Shown here: piece after piece, positions 9,701 to 20,348 of the stretch
How the letters are laid out: every line of letters begins with the position of its first letter
Numbering within the stretch: position 1 is the first letter of the stretch
Origin: Phanerochaete sordida
Lineage: Eukaryota; Basidiomycota; Agaricomycetes; Polyporales; Phanerochaetaceae
Length of the DNA stretch: 37,004 nt
Assembly (NCBI GenBank): GCA_019973155.2
Contig: BPQB01000150.1
Coordinates: 1 to 37,004, forward strand
Reading direction: 5' to 3'
Position numbers and translations under genes: made by a program
The notes under the pieces: model-generated
The model's input: the letters and a program-made list of their open reading frames with translations, nothing else
The model's database searches: none
Told to the model about the DNA's origin: nothing

Positions 9701-12700
9701 GAAAAATGAGCGGGTGCACGGCTTCGGTGGATGATACACTTACGTCGTCAAGTAGGACAACTTGTGCGGAGGAGTAGACTGCGCGCGCCAAGGTGATTCG
9801 TGCCTGATAAGAGCAGAATAAGCTGCCTATTTTGCGGCCCTACGCAAATCCCTCGCCTTTTGTCCTCCGCTATCGGTGAGAATGTCGGTAAGTCATAACG
9901 ATGGACACAAGCCGCTGTGCGTACCTCAGGGTGATTCCCTTTTCGCCGACTTGAGTCTCGTCACCGGCATCGAACAGCGCCAGGTCCTTTGTGAGAGCGC
10001 ACTGATTGATCACTGCCGCGGCGATACTCGTTGAGCGCGTGCGCTCCTTGGAGACAGAGAGAGAACAGACCGTTCTTGTATCTCTCCTCTTCATAGAGAG
10101 AGCCAAACAGGATATTTTCCTACGGCAGATCAATTAGTAAGGAGAGAGACGAAGGGTAGCACGCACACCTTGACCGTGTCGCTCAGGACCCATGACTCCT
10201 GTGCTGCGTAAGCGATGCCATCGTTCCTTGGCAGGTTGACCCATGACTCCGAGCTGAGCGGAATACGGTGCATTTCGCCAAGCAGAGCCATAAGTACTGA
10301 GGTCTTCCCTGAACCTGTCGGACCAATGATGAGGTTGAAGTGGCCGCGTTTGAACACCACATCATCTACGAAGCGGAGGCGGGAAGGCTGCTGCGAGGAT
10401 GTATCCGATTTCACATTCGCGGTCCAAGTGAACTCGGAGCTTCCGAAGCCAACGTCGTGTTCGTGGGATGAGGAAGCGATGACGCTACTGTCGGCAGACT
10501 TCTCCTCGAAGCTGTCCAGCAGTTCGGTCTGCGATTTTAATCAGCTTTAATGGCGGCGCATTGTGCGCAGAGTTCAGGTACGTACGTCCCACAAAAAATC
10601 ACGCAGGCGGCTCATTGAAACGTACGCTAGAGGTGCAGGTTAGTGCGATGGAGATGGCTCTCGATGAGCAGTGACGTACACCCTACTACGGGTGGTAGTA
10701 TTTGTGACACCCAGTACAACTGGGTGCGCATGTTGTCGAAGACTGGCGATGATCAACGTAAGATAATCAGCGATATAACACAGGAGCATCATAGACCTAC
10801 CAGTGAGGGACGAAAACACGATCGACGCTGCCCAAGATCTGTTATTGCTCACGAAAACAGGGAGAAAGAGAATTATTTACCCGTAAGGCTCTCTTTCATG
10901 AGGATGGTCTTCGCAAGTCCTTGGGTTAGTCAGAGATGTTACTGCAGGTATACTCACTCACATAGGCTGCATACGTGGCAAGCATGTGCAGCAGAGGAAT
11001 AACGTGACTGCGAATGGAACCTTCAGCCGACGAGACCGCCGCCGCGAGGGCACGACAACGCACCCGACACTGAAGGTCACGAAGGAATACAACATTGTCT
11101 TCCATATCCACTTGAGCTCCTCTTCCCGCTTGACGGCGACCTCTTCCTCGACGCGTTTCTCCCAGCCGAGAAGTTTGACCATCCGGAGAACGCCCAACAC
11201 TAATTGCAGGGGTCAACGCCATGAGGGACAGGGCAAGAACATCTCTTTCACGTACTTTCGGTGACAAGCTGGACGCGAGAGTCCGTCTGCAAAGAGGGTG
11301 CGTCAGATTACATAAACCGCTGTCAGGTTCGTGGGGACAGACCGCCTTCATCTTCTCCTTCTGCGCACCACTCATCAATGCTGTGATACGACCCGGCACA
11401 GGTAGCAACACAATCATGACAGCTAAACCCACAAACGCGCTGTGTTCACGGAGGGTCAGCATGCCAAAATTCCGGAGACACACGAGAGATATGCTGACCT
11501 CCAACCCAGCAGGACGTATAGAAAGACCATAGAAACGATGACTTCGACGGGGACCGCAACAGCTAATCTCGTAACGTAGTAAGAAGCGATAGTTTCCGAG
11601 GTAAACTGTCGCAGCGCACCTAGTAGTAGAAAGTTTCTACCGTCAAGAATATTCTTCAGGTCGCTGGTTGCGTGATTCATGATTTTTCCCGTGATGTTCT
11701 GAGCTTTAGCTCCCTGCTTTGCCTGACCGGGACTTTGGGATCCGCTGGTACCATTGTTATTCCCGTTGAGGGACGATCCTGGACCAGTCGCGCTCTCGGT
11801 GTCGGCTTTGATGCGAAGCCGAAGGGCATGATCAAATATGAGCGCGGTCAGAATGGCTTCTACGCGCACGAGAGAGCGGGTCTTGCACAAGCGCGGTCAG
11901 ACGAGTGCGTAAGGGAATGTACAACTGAATCACAAGCTCACCGAAAAGAAGATATACATTTCCTTGGACAGCGTCTGGATAATAGGGCCGATGGCGATCC
12001 ACAAAATCCAAACCCATGGCTGAACAAGGGTGCCCTCTCTACCATGTTCGAGATAGCTATAAAGTACTGTCTGAGCGCTGAGCCGGTTGTTTTGGGGCTG
12101 TGACTTACTTGAGAAGCCGGTTTACGCCAAGAGGGCCTGCAAGTCGAAGAAACGACTGGTATACAAGAATCAGTCAGCGAGAATGAGCACATACCATCGT
12201 AATGCATTTCACATACCATGAACGTCAGAGAGACAGTCTGTTGAATCGCTGCGACACGAATAATCTTCAAGATCGGCCAGAGAAGGCTTCCCTTCTTTGC
12301 GCCCGAGAAAGGGTCTACGTGCTACAGGAACACCTTAGTCGCATTTCAATCCGCGTGTCAAAAGACTCACGCGGAAACTCTCTTTGATCAAGTACTCCGC
12401 CTCGTCATAGTCTGCCAAAGGCGGCAATTGGTCGTGTGGGAGGTGCGGAGCACGGTATGCGCGCCAGATGATAGGATCGAGGAAAGTGTAGAAGATCCAG
12501 GTGAAGATGGATACCGTCTGTTCAGGGTTGGGGACATTGCCTGAGCGCTGAAGAGGAATGGTTCATGCGTGCTGGATATTCGAGAAGACTTACGACGTAC
12601 CTTCGGATGCAGCGGAATGTAGGGAAACGGCTCGAGCAGAGGCCCGAGGAAGCCAGCCCATGCTGCTAAGGCGAGCTTGACCCATAAGATATCCCCCTCG

Positions 12701-13348
12701 GCGCCATCGAGGGGGTGGAGAGTGAACGTCAAAAGGGGCCAGATGTCTCGGTAGGCGTAGCACGTGAATGCAGCAAACGAGAACAATGTAGTGTATAGCG
12801 ACAAAACCTGGGACGTCTCCGCCGAGACCAGGACATTCAGCACAGCAAAGACAGTGCCAATCGCCTGAAGAGCCAATATGAGCATCCGCAGCTCTTCGCG
12901 GAGCGCTGTTCGGGAGAACTTACCACAACCTCCGCAAGGACGATGCTGACGTTCGTCCACCCGGTCCGGACCGATGAGATAATGACCAGGGCAAGCAGAG
13001 TTGCCAGAGCTGCACAGCGCACGAGCTTGAAGGCGAATATCGCGAAGCCGCCAACACGAGCCACATGCCGACCCAGTCTATCCGCGAATGCGCCGCTGCT
13101 GGAGTCGCCTTTGGCAGCTGCTCCGTCTGCCTGCTGTGACGACTTTTGGGAAATGTAGAGATGCGCAGCGAAGACCAAGAGCACGAGCCCTATAGCAACG
13201 TTGGCCAGGATGACTGGCTGAACTGAAAAGCTGAGGAGGCGCGGGTCAGTCGAGTTCAGTGACGAGCAGGATATTTGGAGAGCTACCTGCTCAGCTCATG
13301 CTCAGACAAAACATGAAGCACGATTTGTGTGCCTCCTCCTTCGTCCAT
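6757..13348 (-). CDS. ABCC/MRP-type ABC transporter, full length
   Basis: Multi-exon gene with more than 20 short introns and roughly 1,450 residues (an estimate; not every intron was fixed). Starts [13 protein letters not shown] at 13348 and stops at 6757. Order seen: an N-terminal extension with several membrane helices (TMD0-like), TMD1, NBD1, an acidic linker, TMD2, NBD2. NBD1 has Walker A GPTGSGKT (near 10310), signature LSGGQ, Walker B VVLLDD and a histidine switch THN. NBD2 has Walker A GRTGAGKS (near 7560), signature LSVGQ, Walker [11 protein letters not shown] and VAHRL. All catalytic motifs look intact, so both ATP sites may work. Such proteins export organic anions, conjugates or drugs at the plasma membrane or vacuole. 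It is not STE6-like: TMD0 and the degenerate NBD2 signature fit ABCC, whereas the a-factor exporter is ABCB. The substrate is unknown. Confidence 0.92.
9681..9695 (-). other. 15-nt microexon in NBD1 of the ABC transporter
   Basis: GTTCTGGCCGCTTTG encodes VLAAL between a 48-nt intron (9696-9743, GTAAGT to TAG) and a 47-nt intron (9634-9680, GTCAGT to CAG). It joins Walker B (VVLLDD) to DAHTSRW, restoring the expected D-loop region of ABCC proteins. All junctions are phase 0. Confidence 0.75.
9804..9856 (-). other. GC-AG intron in the NBD1 signature region
   Basis: Between GGACAAAAG and GCACGAATC the minus strand holds 53 nt beginning GCGAGG and ending ATCAG. Removing it gives [14 protein letters not shown], the canonical signature. 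No GT donor in the exon gives that reading, so a GC donor is the simplest explanation. Confidence 0.65.
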
Positions 13349-13733
13349 GTTGCTCGATGACGACGGGGGCAAAGTTCAAAGTTGCGGTATGACTCGGGCT
13401 GCGCGCGTTATATCCCTGCACTTATCGCCATCAAACGAGCAGTCAATCATCCATGCACACGGAACCCGTCGTCAGGAGCCGTGGCAGTGATATCGCAAGC
13501 GGAGCTTCGAGGCCGCATGCGTGGGTGTCACCAGTGCGGAGAGCGTTGAAGTGGGCCCGTGCTGCCCCGAGGTCAGGAGAACAAGGACGATCAGACCCAG
13601 GCTCCTAGATGAAAAATCCACACGGTGAAAGACATGATCTAATTCGTAAGAGCAGAAAGGCTATGTTCAGGGGGGAAGAGTTACTGCAGAAGCTGCTTGA
13701 AGGAAAGGATCCGGAGACGGTAACAAGCAAAGT

Positions 13734-13822
13734 GGCGGCCACGACAGGAATCGAACCGACGCGACATTAAGCGCTCGCATCTGGATGCACGCTCGCGCCT
13801 GTGACGCGTCGATGAGGCCCGC
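13734..13822 (-). pseudogene. tRNA-like element, probably a decayed class II (Ser/Leu) tRNA
   Basis: The minus strand carries a perfect B box (GGTTCGATTCC) near its 3' end, an AGGCGC segment typical of the D arm of Ser/Leu tRNAs, a length near 89 nt, and end segments (gcgggcc and tggccgc) that pair at five of seven positions. The T stem and anticodon stem pair badly and the A box is poor. I take it as a tRNA relic or Pol III-derived remnant. The rest of 13349-13929 holds the ABC transporter promoter and no gene. Confidence 0.35.
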
Positions 13823-13929
13823 TTGCCTTCACCAGATTTTTTATTGCAGAGGATCAAATGTTGCTACTATTACATTACTATGTAGGCGATGTCTAGGAAG
13901 CAAGAGGGTCCATAATATTAACTTTTAGG

Positions 13930-16682
13930 TTAAATAACCTTACTGTGGGGGTCCGGAACGGCTACGAGGTCCCTCTCGGGCGTGACCCGCAGCACAGAGA
14001 GGTCGCGGCCCCATATACCCCTGCACGCAAAGTCAGCCTCAGCGCAGACACGTACAACCCAGGCACACTCACCGCACGGTCCAGTCCATCATGAGCAGCG
14101 CGCGCGTGCGCCAGCTGACCTGCTCGCTCCAGTAGATGCAGCGCCAGAGGTACATCGCGACGAGGCCGCCCATGAGGCTGTAACGCGGGAAGTCGAAGAC
14201 GGCCGCGTTCCCGATGTACGCGAGCGAGCCGAGATGCTGATACTTGAACGGGCCCGCGACATCCTCGTCCGCGACGTCGCGCGCGCTGCGTCCGCCGCCC
14301 GCGCGCTTTGCGCGCTTGTGCAGCTTCGCGCCGAGGTACTTGCCCTCCTGCGCAGCGACCTGCGCGGTCGGGGGCAGCGCGGTAATTTTGTTCCCGAGCT
14401 CCTGCAGCAGCACCGCGAGTTCGTTGAGTGTGAGGGAATTGTCCGAGTCCGAATCGTAGAGGTCGAAGAGCTCGCGGACCTATGACATTTAATGCTCAGA
14501 ACGCACTCTTCCACTGTCGAAGAAATAGACGATTACCTCTTGCAAGTGTACATCGGACATGGGGAAGCGCTTCTTGATCTCATGTACTGCGCGATCACGT
14601 TCAGCGACCATCAAGGGAAGAGCTGCAACGACTCACCCATTTTCTGCCACTCACGATAATCAATCTTGCCATGCTTGTCGTAATCAGACCGGTCGACAAG
14701 CTCCAGCAGGTGACTTATGATGGACGTCTCAATCTGCAGAAACCACTCAGCGCGCTGGTCGTGCTCCTAAAGGCATGTACTCACCGTGCTCGCGTCGCCA
14801 ATAGCGTATACCTCGCCAACTGGCGCACCCTTGACTCTTAGATGAGCATCGACTTCGATCGCCTTGCGGTGCATCTGATTCGGCCTGATAACCAGGTTCA
14901 ACATCCCGCTTTGAGACAGGAACCGCGCGCACTCACAGTAGACTCGACACCCGCGCCGTGAAGGGATTCATCGCGATGCCGGTGCTCCAGAGCACGAAGT
15001 TCGTGGGGAGCCGGTGCTCGACGGTCCTGCCGTTCTCGTCCTTGCTCGTGAACAGCACGTGGTCGTCGTGCACGGACGCGACGCGTGCATTCGTGAGCAC
15101 CGTGACGCCCTCGCGCTGGAACTTCTCCTCCGCGTAGCGCGAGATCGCCTCCGAGTACGTGTTCAGGATGTGGTCGCGCCCCTGGATGACCGTGATGCTG
15201 ACGTCCTTGCGGCAGACCTTCGGGTACTGAACATGTCGTTAGTAACACGGATGATTGCTTCGGTAGGAGGGGACATACATAGGTTAGGATGTCCTCTTGG
15301 CACAGGTCGTATATCTCTGCAGCGGTCTCGACGCCGGTGGGCCCGCCGCCGCAGATGACAAAGCTCAGCAGCCTCTTCCGCTCCTCGGGAGACGTAGTCG
15401 GCAGAGCAGCAGCCTCAAAGTTACCTGTAATCCAAAGTCAAGCTCCATATATGCGAGAGAACCCGCTCTGCACGTACTGATGACCCGTTGACGGATCCTC
15501 TGGGCGTCTCCGATAGTCTTGAGCTGGAAGCAGTGTTCGAGTCCCTTAACGCCGTGGCTTGCGGATGTGGAACCGCATGCGATGACCAGAACATCGTAGC
15601 TGGCAGTCATGTGAGTACGTACACTCTTGGTCGGCACGTAAAATGTGTTCTTACGGGACGTAAATGCGCTTCCCCTGGCTAACAGCAGGACTAACGACCT
15701 CGACTTCCACCAGTCTTTCGCCCATGACTAGGTCCACAGCCTAGAATGAGCAGGCGCGTTGGGTGAGTCCAGCATATCACTGTCCGGCCAGTACGCATAC
15801 ACTCACCTTCGCGTTCAAAACATGACCGCGAAGCCTCGCCACGATTTTTCGAAGAGGTTCTACTAGAGACCTGACCATGATTGTCCCGACCGCAGCAGCT
15901 GAGTGCACAGATTATTCACGAGTTGAGCCTGACATGACTGCAAGGAAGCTCACATGGAAGCAGAGGCGTAAACGTGTTGTACGTCTCGGGCGAGATAACC
16001 GTGACATGATAATCTTCGGGTTTGATAGTTTGCAGCACACCCACGGCCTGGAAGAGATCAGCGTCAGCAGGCAAGATAGCATGTAGCGAGCGAACACACG
16101 CACACCCCAGCCTCCGCCGACTATGACCAGGCGCGGCTTCTCGCTGACTCGCGACTGCTGCGGGTCTTCAATGTCCGAGAGGTACGACCGAAGGATGGGC
16201 AGGTTTTTGGGACCACCTAGCTCAGGGTTCAACGCGAGCGGCGCCGTGGGCACCCCGTCCACGTACTGCGACATATCATCGACAGCCTGCCGTAAGCACC
16301 CAGCCAGACACAGGGGAGAGAGAGCACACACCTTCTTCCGGTACGTGAACGCGTCGTGCAGCAGGATGCCGCTGGTCAGTATGAAGACTCCGAAGACAGT
16401 CGAGCCTGCGGCGTAACCTGTGTACTTGAGCACGGTTCTGACCTTACGGGGTATCCTCTCCCATCTGGCCTTCAAACCGAAAGGCGCGGGGCGCGGAGGA
16501 GTGGACGAGAATGCTCTGCGTACAAGAGGGTTGCTAGTGACTGGGCGACAGAACGGAGTAGGATTACGAGCATGGAGTCGGGGCTTCGTGGCAAATGACC
16601 GTGCGTATGGCTGTCGAAGCGTCCTCAAGATTGTCGACGACGGGGTCGCCGTCGTTCGTCTCACAGCGTACTGAAGCCACAT
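13930..16682 (-). CDS. External alternative (type II) NADH:ubiquinone oxidoreductase with EF-hands
   Basis: Multi-exon gene, roughly 700 residues. It starts at 16682 with an Arg/Ser/Thr-rich mitochondrial presequence (MWLQYAVRRTTATPSS), then a membrane helix (GSTVFGVFILTSGILL), a FAD-binding IVGGGWG loop, PETYNTFTPLLP, a second nucleotide-binding VICGGGPTGVE loop for NADH, and a typical C-terminus with aromatic WSEQVSWRTRALLMMDW. Two EF-hand loops are readable: DYDKHGKIDYRE (near 14650-14690) and DSDSDNSLTLNE (near 14420-14460), inserted before the C-terminal part as in calcium-responsive fungal NDE1 and plant NDB enzymes. Role: it oxidises cytosolic NADH at the outer face of the inner membrane and passes electrons to ubiquinone without pumping protons. 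The last intron (GTGAGT donor after MDWTVR) leads to a short final exon with the stop at 13930. It is divergent from the zinc transporter. Confidence 0.92.
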
Positions 16683-17871
16683 TGTGGATGGAGACGGTCA
16701 GCATATGCTGCGCATGTCTTTGAAAACGAGTGCGGTGGGGCCTGCATGGCGGGCGCGACAAAACATGAAAAAAATGTCTCCATGGTCTCCAACGGCCAGC
16801 CAGAGAGCGAGGCGGCGAGTGTCGCGCCGACGTCATACTGAGGTCATAGCGAGCGGGCGCACGAGCTTCGACATCGTTCGTCGAGGGTAAGACGCGAAAG
16901 CAGCGCAGGCAAAACAGGCGGGCGACACGGGCGACGCGGGCGAGTGGGAGAGATGCGCGTGGGTTCTCGAAGTCGGTTCGGCTCCGCTAATCTATTGAAG
17001 GGCGCATCAGAGGGAGCATCAGGCGCGTCAAACCTATTCGGGTCTAACCGCGCCCTGCCAACTTCCTTCCTTCGACTTCACGCAGGAGACGAAAGCTCGG
17101 ACAGCCGTCCAGATGGCTTCCAAAGCGTTCTAAAATGCCTCAGTCCTCACTGATCGTCTTGATACACTCCAGATTTTCCCTCGCAGATCGCATCCAGGGA
17201 ACACTGTCAGTGCAGGTAAAGTCTAATTCGCACAGGGCCACTGTCAGACGGCGACTTGTACTACCTTCCACCCTATGGCAGATTGTGGACCCCAAATATC
17301 ACTGGAGCTCTCCTAGGTTCTCCACTATCTAGGCTCTCATTCCGTATGCCTCCCGTGAGAGGTACGATTCAAAGCCTGCCGCATGGATCTGGATGAGTAC
17401 CCTCTGGTCCCGACCTAGGTACGATTTATACGTAACACCTAACTCGTGTCCTCCGCGGAATGGCGCACACATCCGGTCCAGCCCTTGGGGTGGAGCAACG
17501 TGTTGTTAGGGCGCCGACAGGTCAAAACGGTGCGCCTCTGTCGCTTATGTCTTGCATGTCTGCTGTCATGGAATGGTAGTCATGGTCGTATATGGACAGC
17601 GTCGGGCTATCTTCGTTTAAGCATGCGCCTGCCCAGGCGGACTCCGGCGAGGATCGCGGGACGCCAGGGTGCCTTTCTGACAGTTCTCACTCCATGTCAA
17701 TCTGACACGGCATGAAGATGCGGGACAAATGGACCGGTCATCTTCCCGACAGAAGAGCGGCATACTCCAGCCTGACTCAGTCGCATAAAGTGCAATCGTG
17801 TCGTGTGATACAGTTTGCTTGCATTCCACCACGTCTCCCGCCGCCAAGCCCCCAGCCCGCTGGTCGCAGCC
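16683..17871. other. Divergent intergenic region, NADH dehydrogenase / zinc transporter
   Basis: About 1.2 kb carrying both promoters. I find no gene. A short ATG at 17112 (MASKAF then stop) follows a CT-rich stretch that looks like a 5' leader, so a small decayed gene start is possible but unsupported. Confidence 0.45.
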
Positions 17872-19529
17872 ATGTGCATGAAGCGCTCTACTCGCATCCT
17901 CATACTGCTTGTTATAGATGTCGTGTTCTTCTTTGTCGAGTTGATTGTTGGTGAGAAAGGCCATCGTAGCCGTCAAATATAGCTTGCTTATATCTATGGA
18001 ATTCTAGGATACGCAGTTGGCTCGCTAGCTCTCGTGGCAGACAGTTTTCATATGCTGAAGTACGCCCGTTCTATCACCAGCTGCGACTGTGAAAATCTGC
18101 TTACATGCACGTCTAGCGACGTGCTGAGCCTCATCGTCGCTTTCTATGCAATAAGAGTGCGATGGGCTCATCGATTTCCCCGATACGCTGAAGTCTAATA
18201 TCCACCCGCTCGTCGCAGCTCACAAGCCAACAACGCATCGACTCAAAGTATTCCTATGGCTGGCATCGCGCAGAGATCCTGGCGGCGCTGGTCAACGGAG
18301 TCTTCCTTCTTGCCCTCTGCTTCTCGATCTTCCTTGAAGCTATCGAAAGATTCTTCTCGACACCAGGTGCGTCTTGGAGTGCTAGACCATCCACTGTCTA
18401 CTGCTGACACACTCTCAGAGATATCGCAGCCCGTCCTAGTCGTAGTAGTCGGCTCCCTCGGGCTCGCATCGAACCTCGTCGGTCTCTTCCTCTTCCACGG
18501 TGCGTCCGCAACACTCGCGCCGCACCGCGCCCCTCACCCCCCGCAGAACACAGCCACGCGCACCCGCACACCAAAAGCACGTCGCCCGCCCACACCCCCG
18601 TCGTGCGCAGCCGCAGCGAGAGCGCGTCCGAGTCGTCGATGTTCGGCCTGCCCGCGGCGACGCGCCAGTACATGGTGCAGTCGCTCGCCGAGGTCGCGCG
18701 CGCGGACGCGCCCGGCGGCGCCGATGAGCGCACCGCGCTGCTCGGCCCCGGGCACGCCGAGGAGGGCGCGCCGCCCCAGAAGAGCGGCGGGCACGGGCAC
18801 GGGCACGGCTCGATGAACATGCACGCGCTCGTGCTGCATGTGTTCGGCGACGCGCTCGGGAACGTCGGCGTCATCGCGACGGGGCTCGTCATCTGGCTCA
18901 CGCACTGGAGCTGGAAGTACTACTTCGACCCGATGATCAGCCTGGTCATCACCGTCATCATCTTCTCCTCTGCTCTGCCTCTCGGTACGCACCTTACGTC
19001 GCTCGGAAGCCCCCAGGGCTGACTCTGCACCAGTCCGGAGCACGTCCTCGATCCTGCTGCAGGGCGTGCCGGCGACGGTGTCGCTCGACGAGGTGCGCAG
19101 TGCGATCCTGGACGTCGACGGCGTGCTATCGCTGCACGAGCTGCACGTGTGGCAGCTCTCGGAGAGCAAGATCGTCGCGTCTGTGCACGTCATGGCGTCG
19201 CGCAAGCACGACTTCATGCCTGTCGCGGCGGACATCCGGCGCGTCCTGCACGAGCGCGGCATCCACTCCAGCACGATCCAGCCGGAGTACCACCAGCGGA
19301 GTGCCACGCCCGGAGATATTTCTGAGGTCTGTCTGCTTTGCGGATCTGCTGCTTGTCACGCTGAGTCGACTGCTCCAGACGGATAGCAACAGCAACAGCT
19401 GTCTCATCCTGTGCCCGCCCGACCAGACGTGCGCTGCGGACAATGCTTGCTGTCGTACGTACTTAAATTCGGGCGGTGTCGCACATCCGCTGACCTCGCT
19501 TAGCACCCCCACCACCCGCTGAGGTTTGA
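17872..19529 (+). CDS. CDF family zinc transporter (ZRC1/COT1-like)
   Basis: Nine predicted exons (17872-17950, 18008-18059, 18117-18156, 18219-18366, 18419-18499, 18547-18984, 19034-19326, 19379-19454, 19504-19529) give 410 residues with all phases consistent. Seen: six membrane segments starting LILLVIDVVFFFVEL; the metal-site residues in helix 2 (DSFHMLND) and helix 5 (HVFGDALGN); a His-rich cytosolic loop with EHSHAHPH and GHGHGHG; and a cytosolic C-terminal domain with LHELHVWQL. Known role: Zn2+/H+ exchange into the vacuole, giving zinc tolerance. The tail is Cys-rich (CLILCPPDQTC...ACC). The last intron (GTACGT donor, CTGAC branch, TAG acceptor) looks real; without it the protein would end at 19522. 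A second ATG two codons downstream (17878) is an alternative start. Confidence 0.92.
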
Positions 19530-19543
19530 GCGACGGGTGGTGG

Positions 19544-19576
19544 CAGTGACCGCTAGCAGCAAGCTAGCGGTCACTG
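19544..19576. repeat. Perfect 14-bp inverted repeat (hairpin) after the zinc transporter
   Basis: CAGTGACCGCTAGC (19544-19557), loop AGCAA, GCTAGCGGTCACTG (19563-19576). It begins 15 nt after the stop codon at 19529, so it would lie in the 3'UTR. No mismatch in either arm. Confidence 0.85.
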
Positions 19577-20003
19577 ACAGCGGCACGGCGCGTCAGCCGA
19601 AAAGCTCGCAGTCCCATGTCAAGATCTGCCTCCCTCCGCACTTTACCATGTATTTCACGTTAATCTATGCACACACTATCAGTCCGCCACGTTCCAAGCA
19701 TGAGGACCGCAGCCCAGACACTCCCTGCATGAGCGGACCGTCCGCGGACTCCAAATTGCCGTCCGTGCACGCAGCCTGACCGAATGATAAGGCCTCTGTC
19801 CCGAAGCGGCAAATCACTGATAACGCGCGGCTCTCTAGCGTGAACGCGCTGATTGCTCGTTGTCTCCGTAAGCTCTTGTCGACCGACCTCCACGTCCTCT
19901 GGATGCATCTACCAAGCGCGTCTCGCTCCCGCACGTATTATTCGAGCAGTCCGCGAACGTCTGTCTGTGAGAAGTACACAGGCGGACGGCTGTCGTAGGA
20001 TAA

Positions 20004-20128
20004 TCTTACGAAACCCCCTCGTAAGAATATCTTGTGACAGATACAAGATCAACAATAGTTTGGGGACCCGAGGTGGTCGTAAGACCGTGATGGACTCAGA
20101 GAATCGTATGGAGCATTCGTAAGAATGC
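20004..20128. repeat. Cluster of TCGTAAGA elements
   Basis: TCTTACGA (20004-20011) and TCGTAAGA (20019-20026) form an inverted pair with a 7-nt gap. Two more copies sit in the middle of their own small inverted repeats: GGTC-GTAA-GACC (20075-20086) and GCATTC-GTAA-GAATGC (20113-20128). A further copy is at 22158-22165. The surrounding sequence from 19577 to about 20345 holds no gene that I can see. Confidence 0.6.
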
Positions 20129-20348
20129 CTGTGGAAATAGTCACGTGAGGCCTCAGGGTACAGCCATCCCGACGCCAGGGTAGCGCTCTCGCCGCCCACC
20201 TGCCGCTCCCGCGCCCGCTCCTGCCACTGCCGCCTCCACCGGTCACGCTGCTGAGAGTGGTAGAGGATGCACGTCACATCGATTGACAGCTATGTACAAC
20301 AAGATATACTATCTATACATACACAAGCACAAGCTACTGCGACAGCAC

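Noticed and set aside
6757..13348. Identification of the ABC transporter as STE6 (pheromone exporter)
   Set aside because: Domain layout with an N-terminal helical extension and an LSVGQ signature in NBD2 fits ABCC, while STE6 is a full-size ABCB protein.
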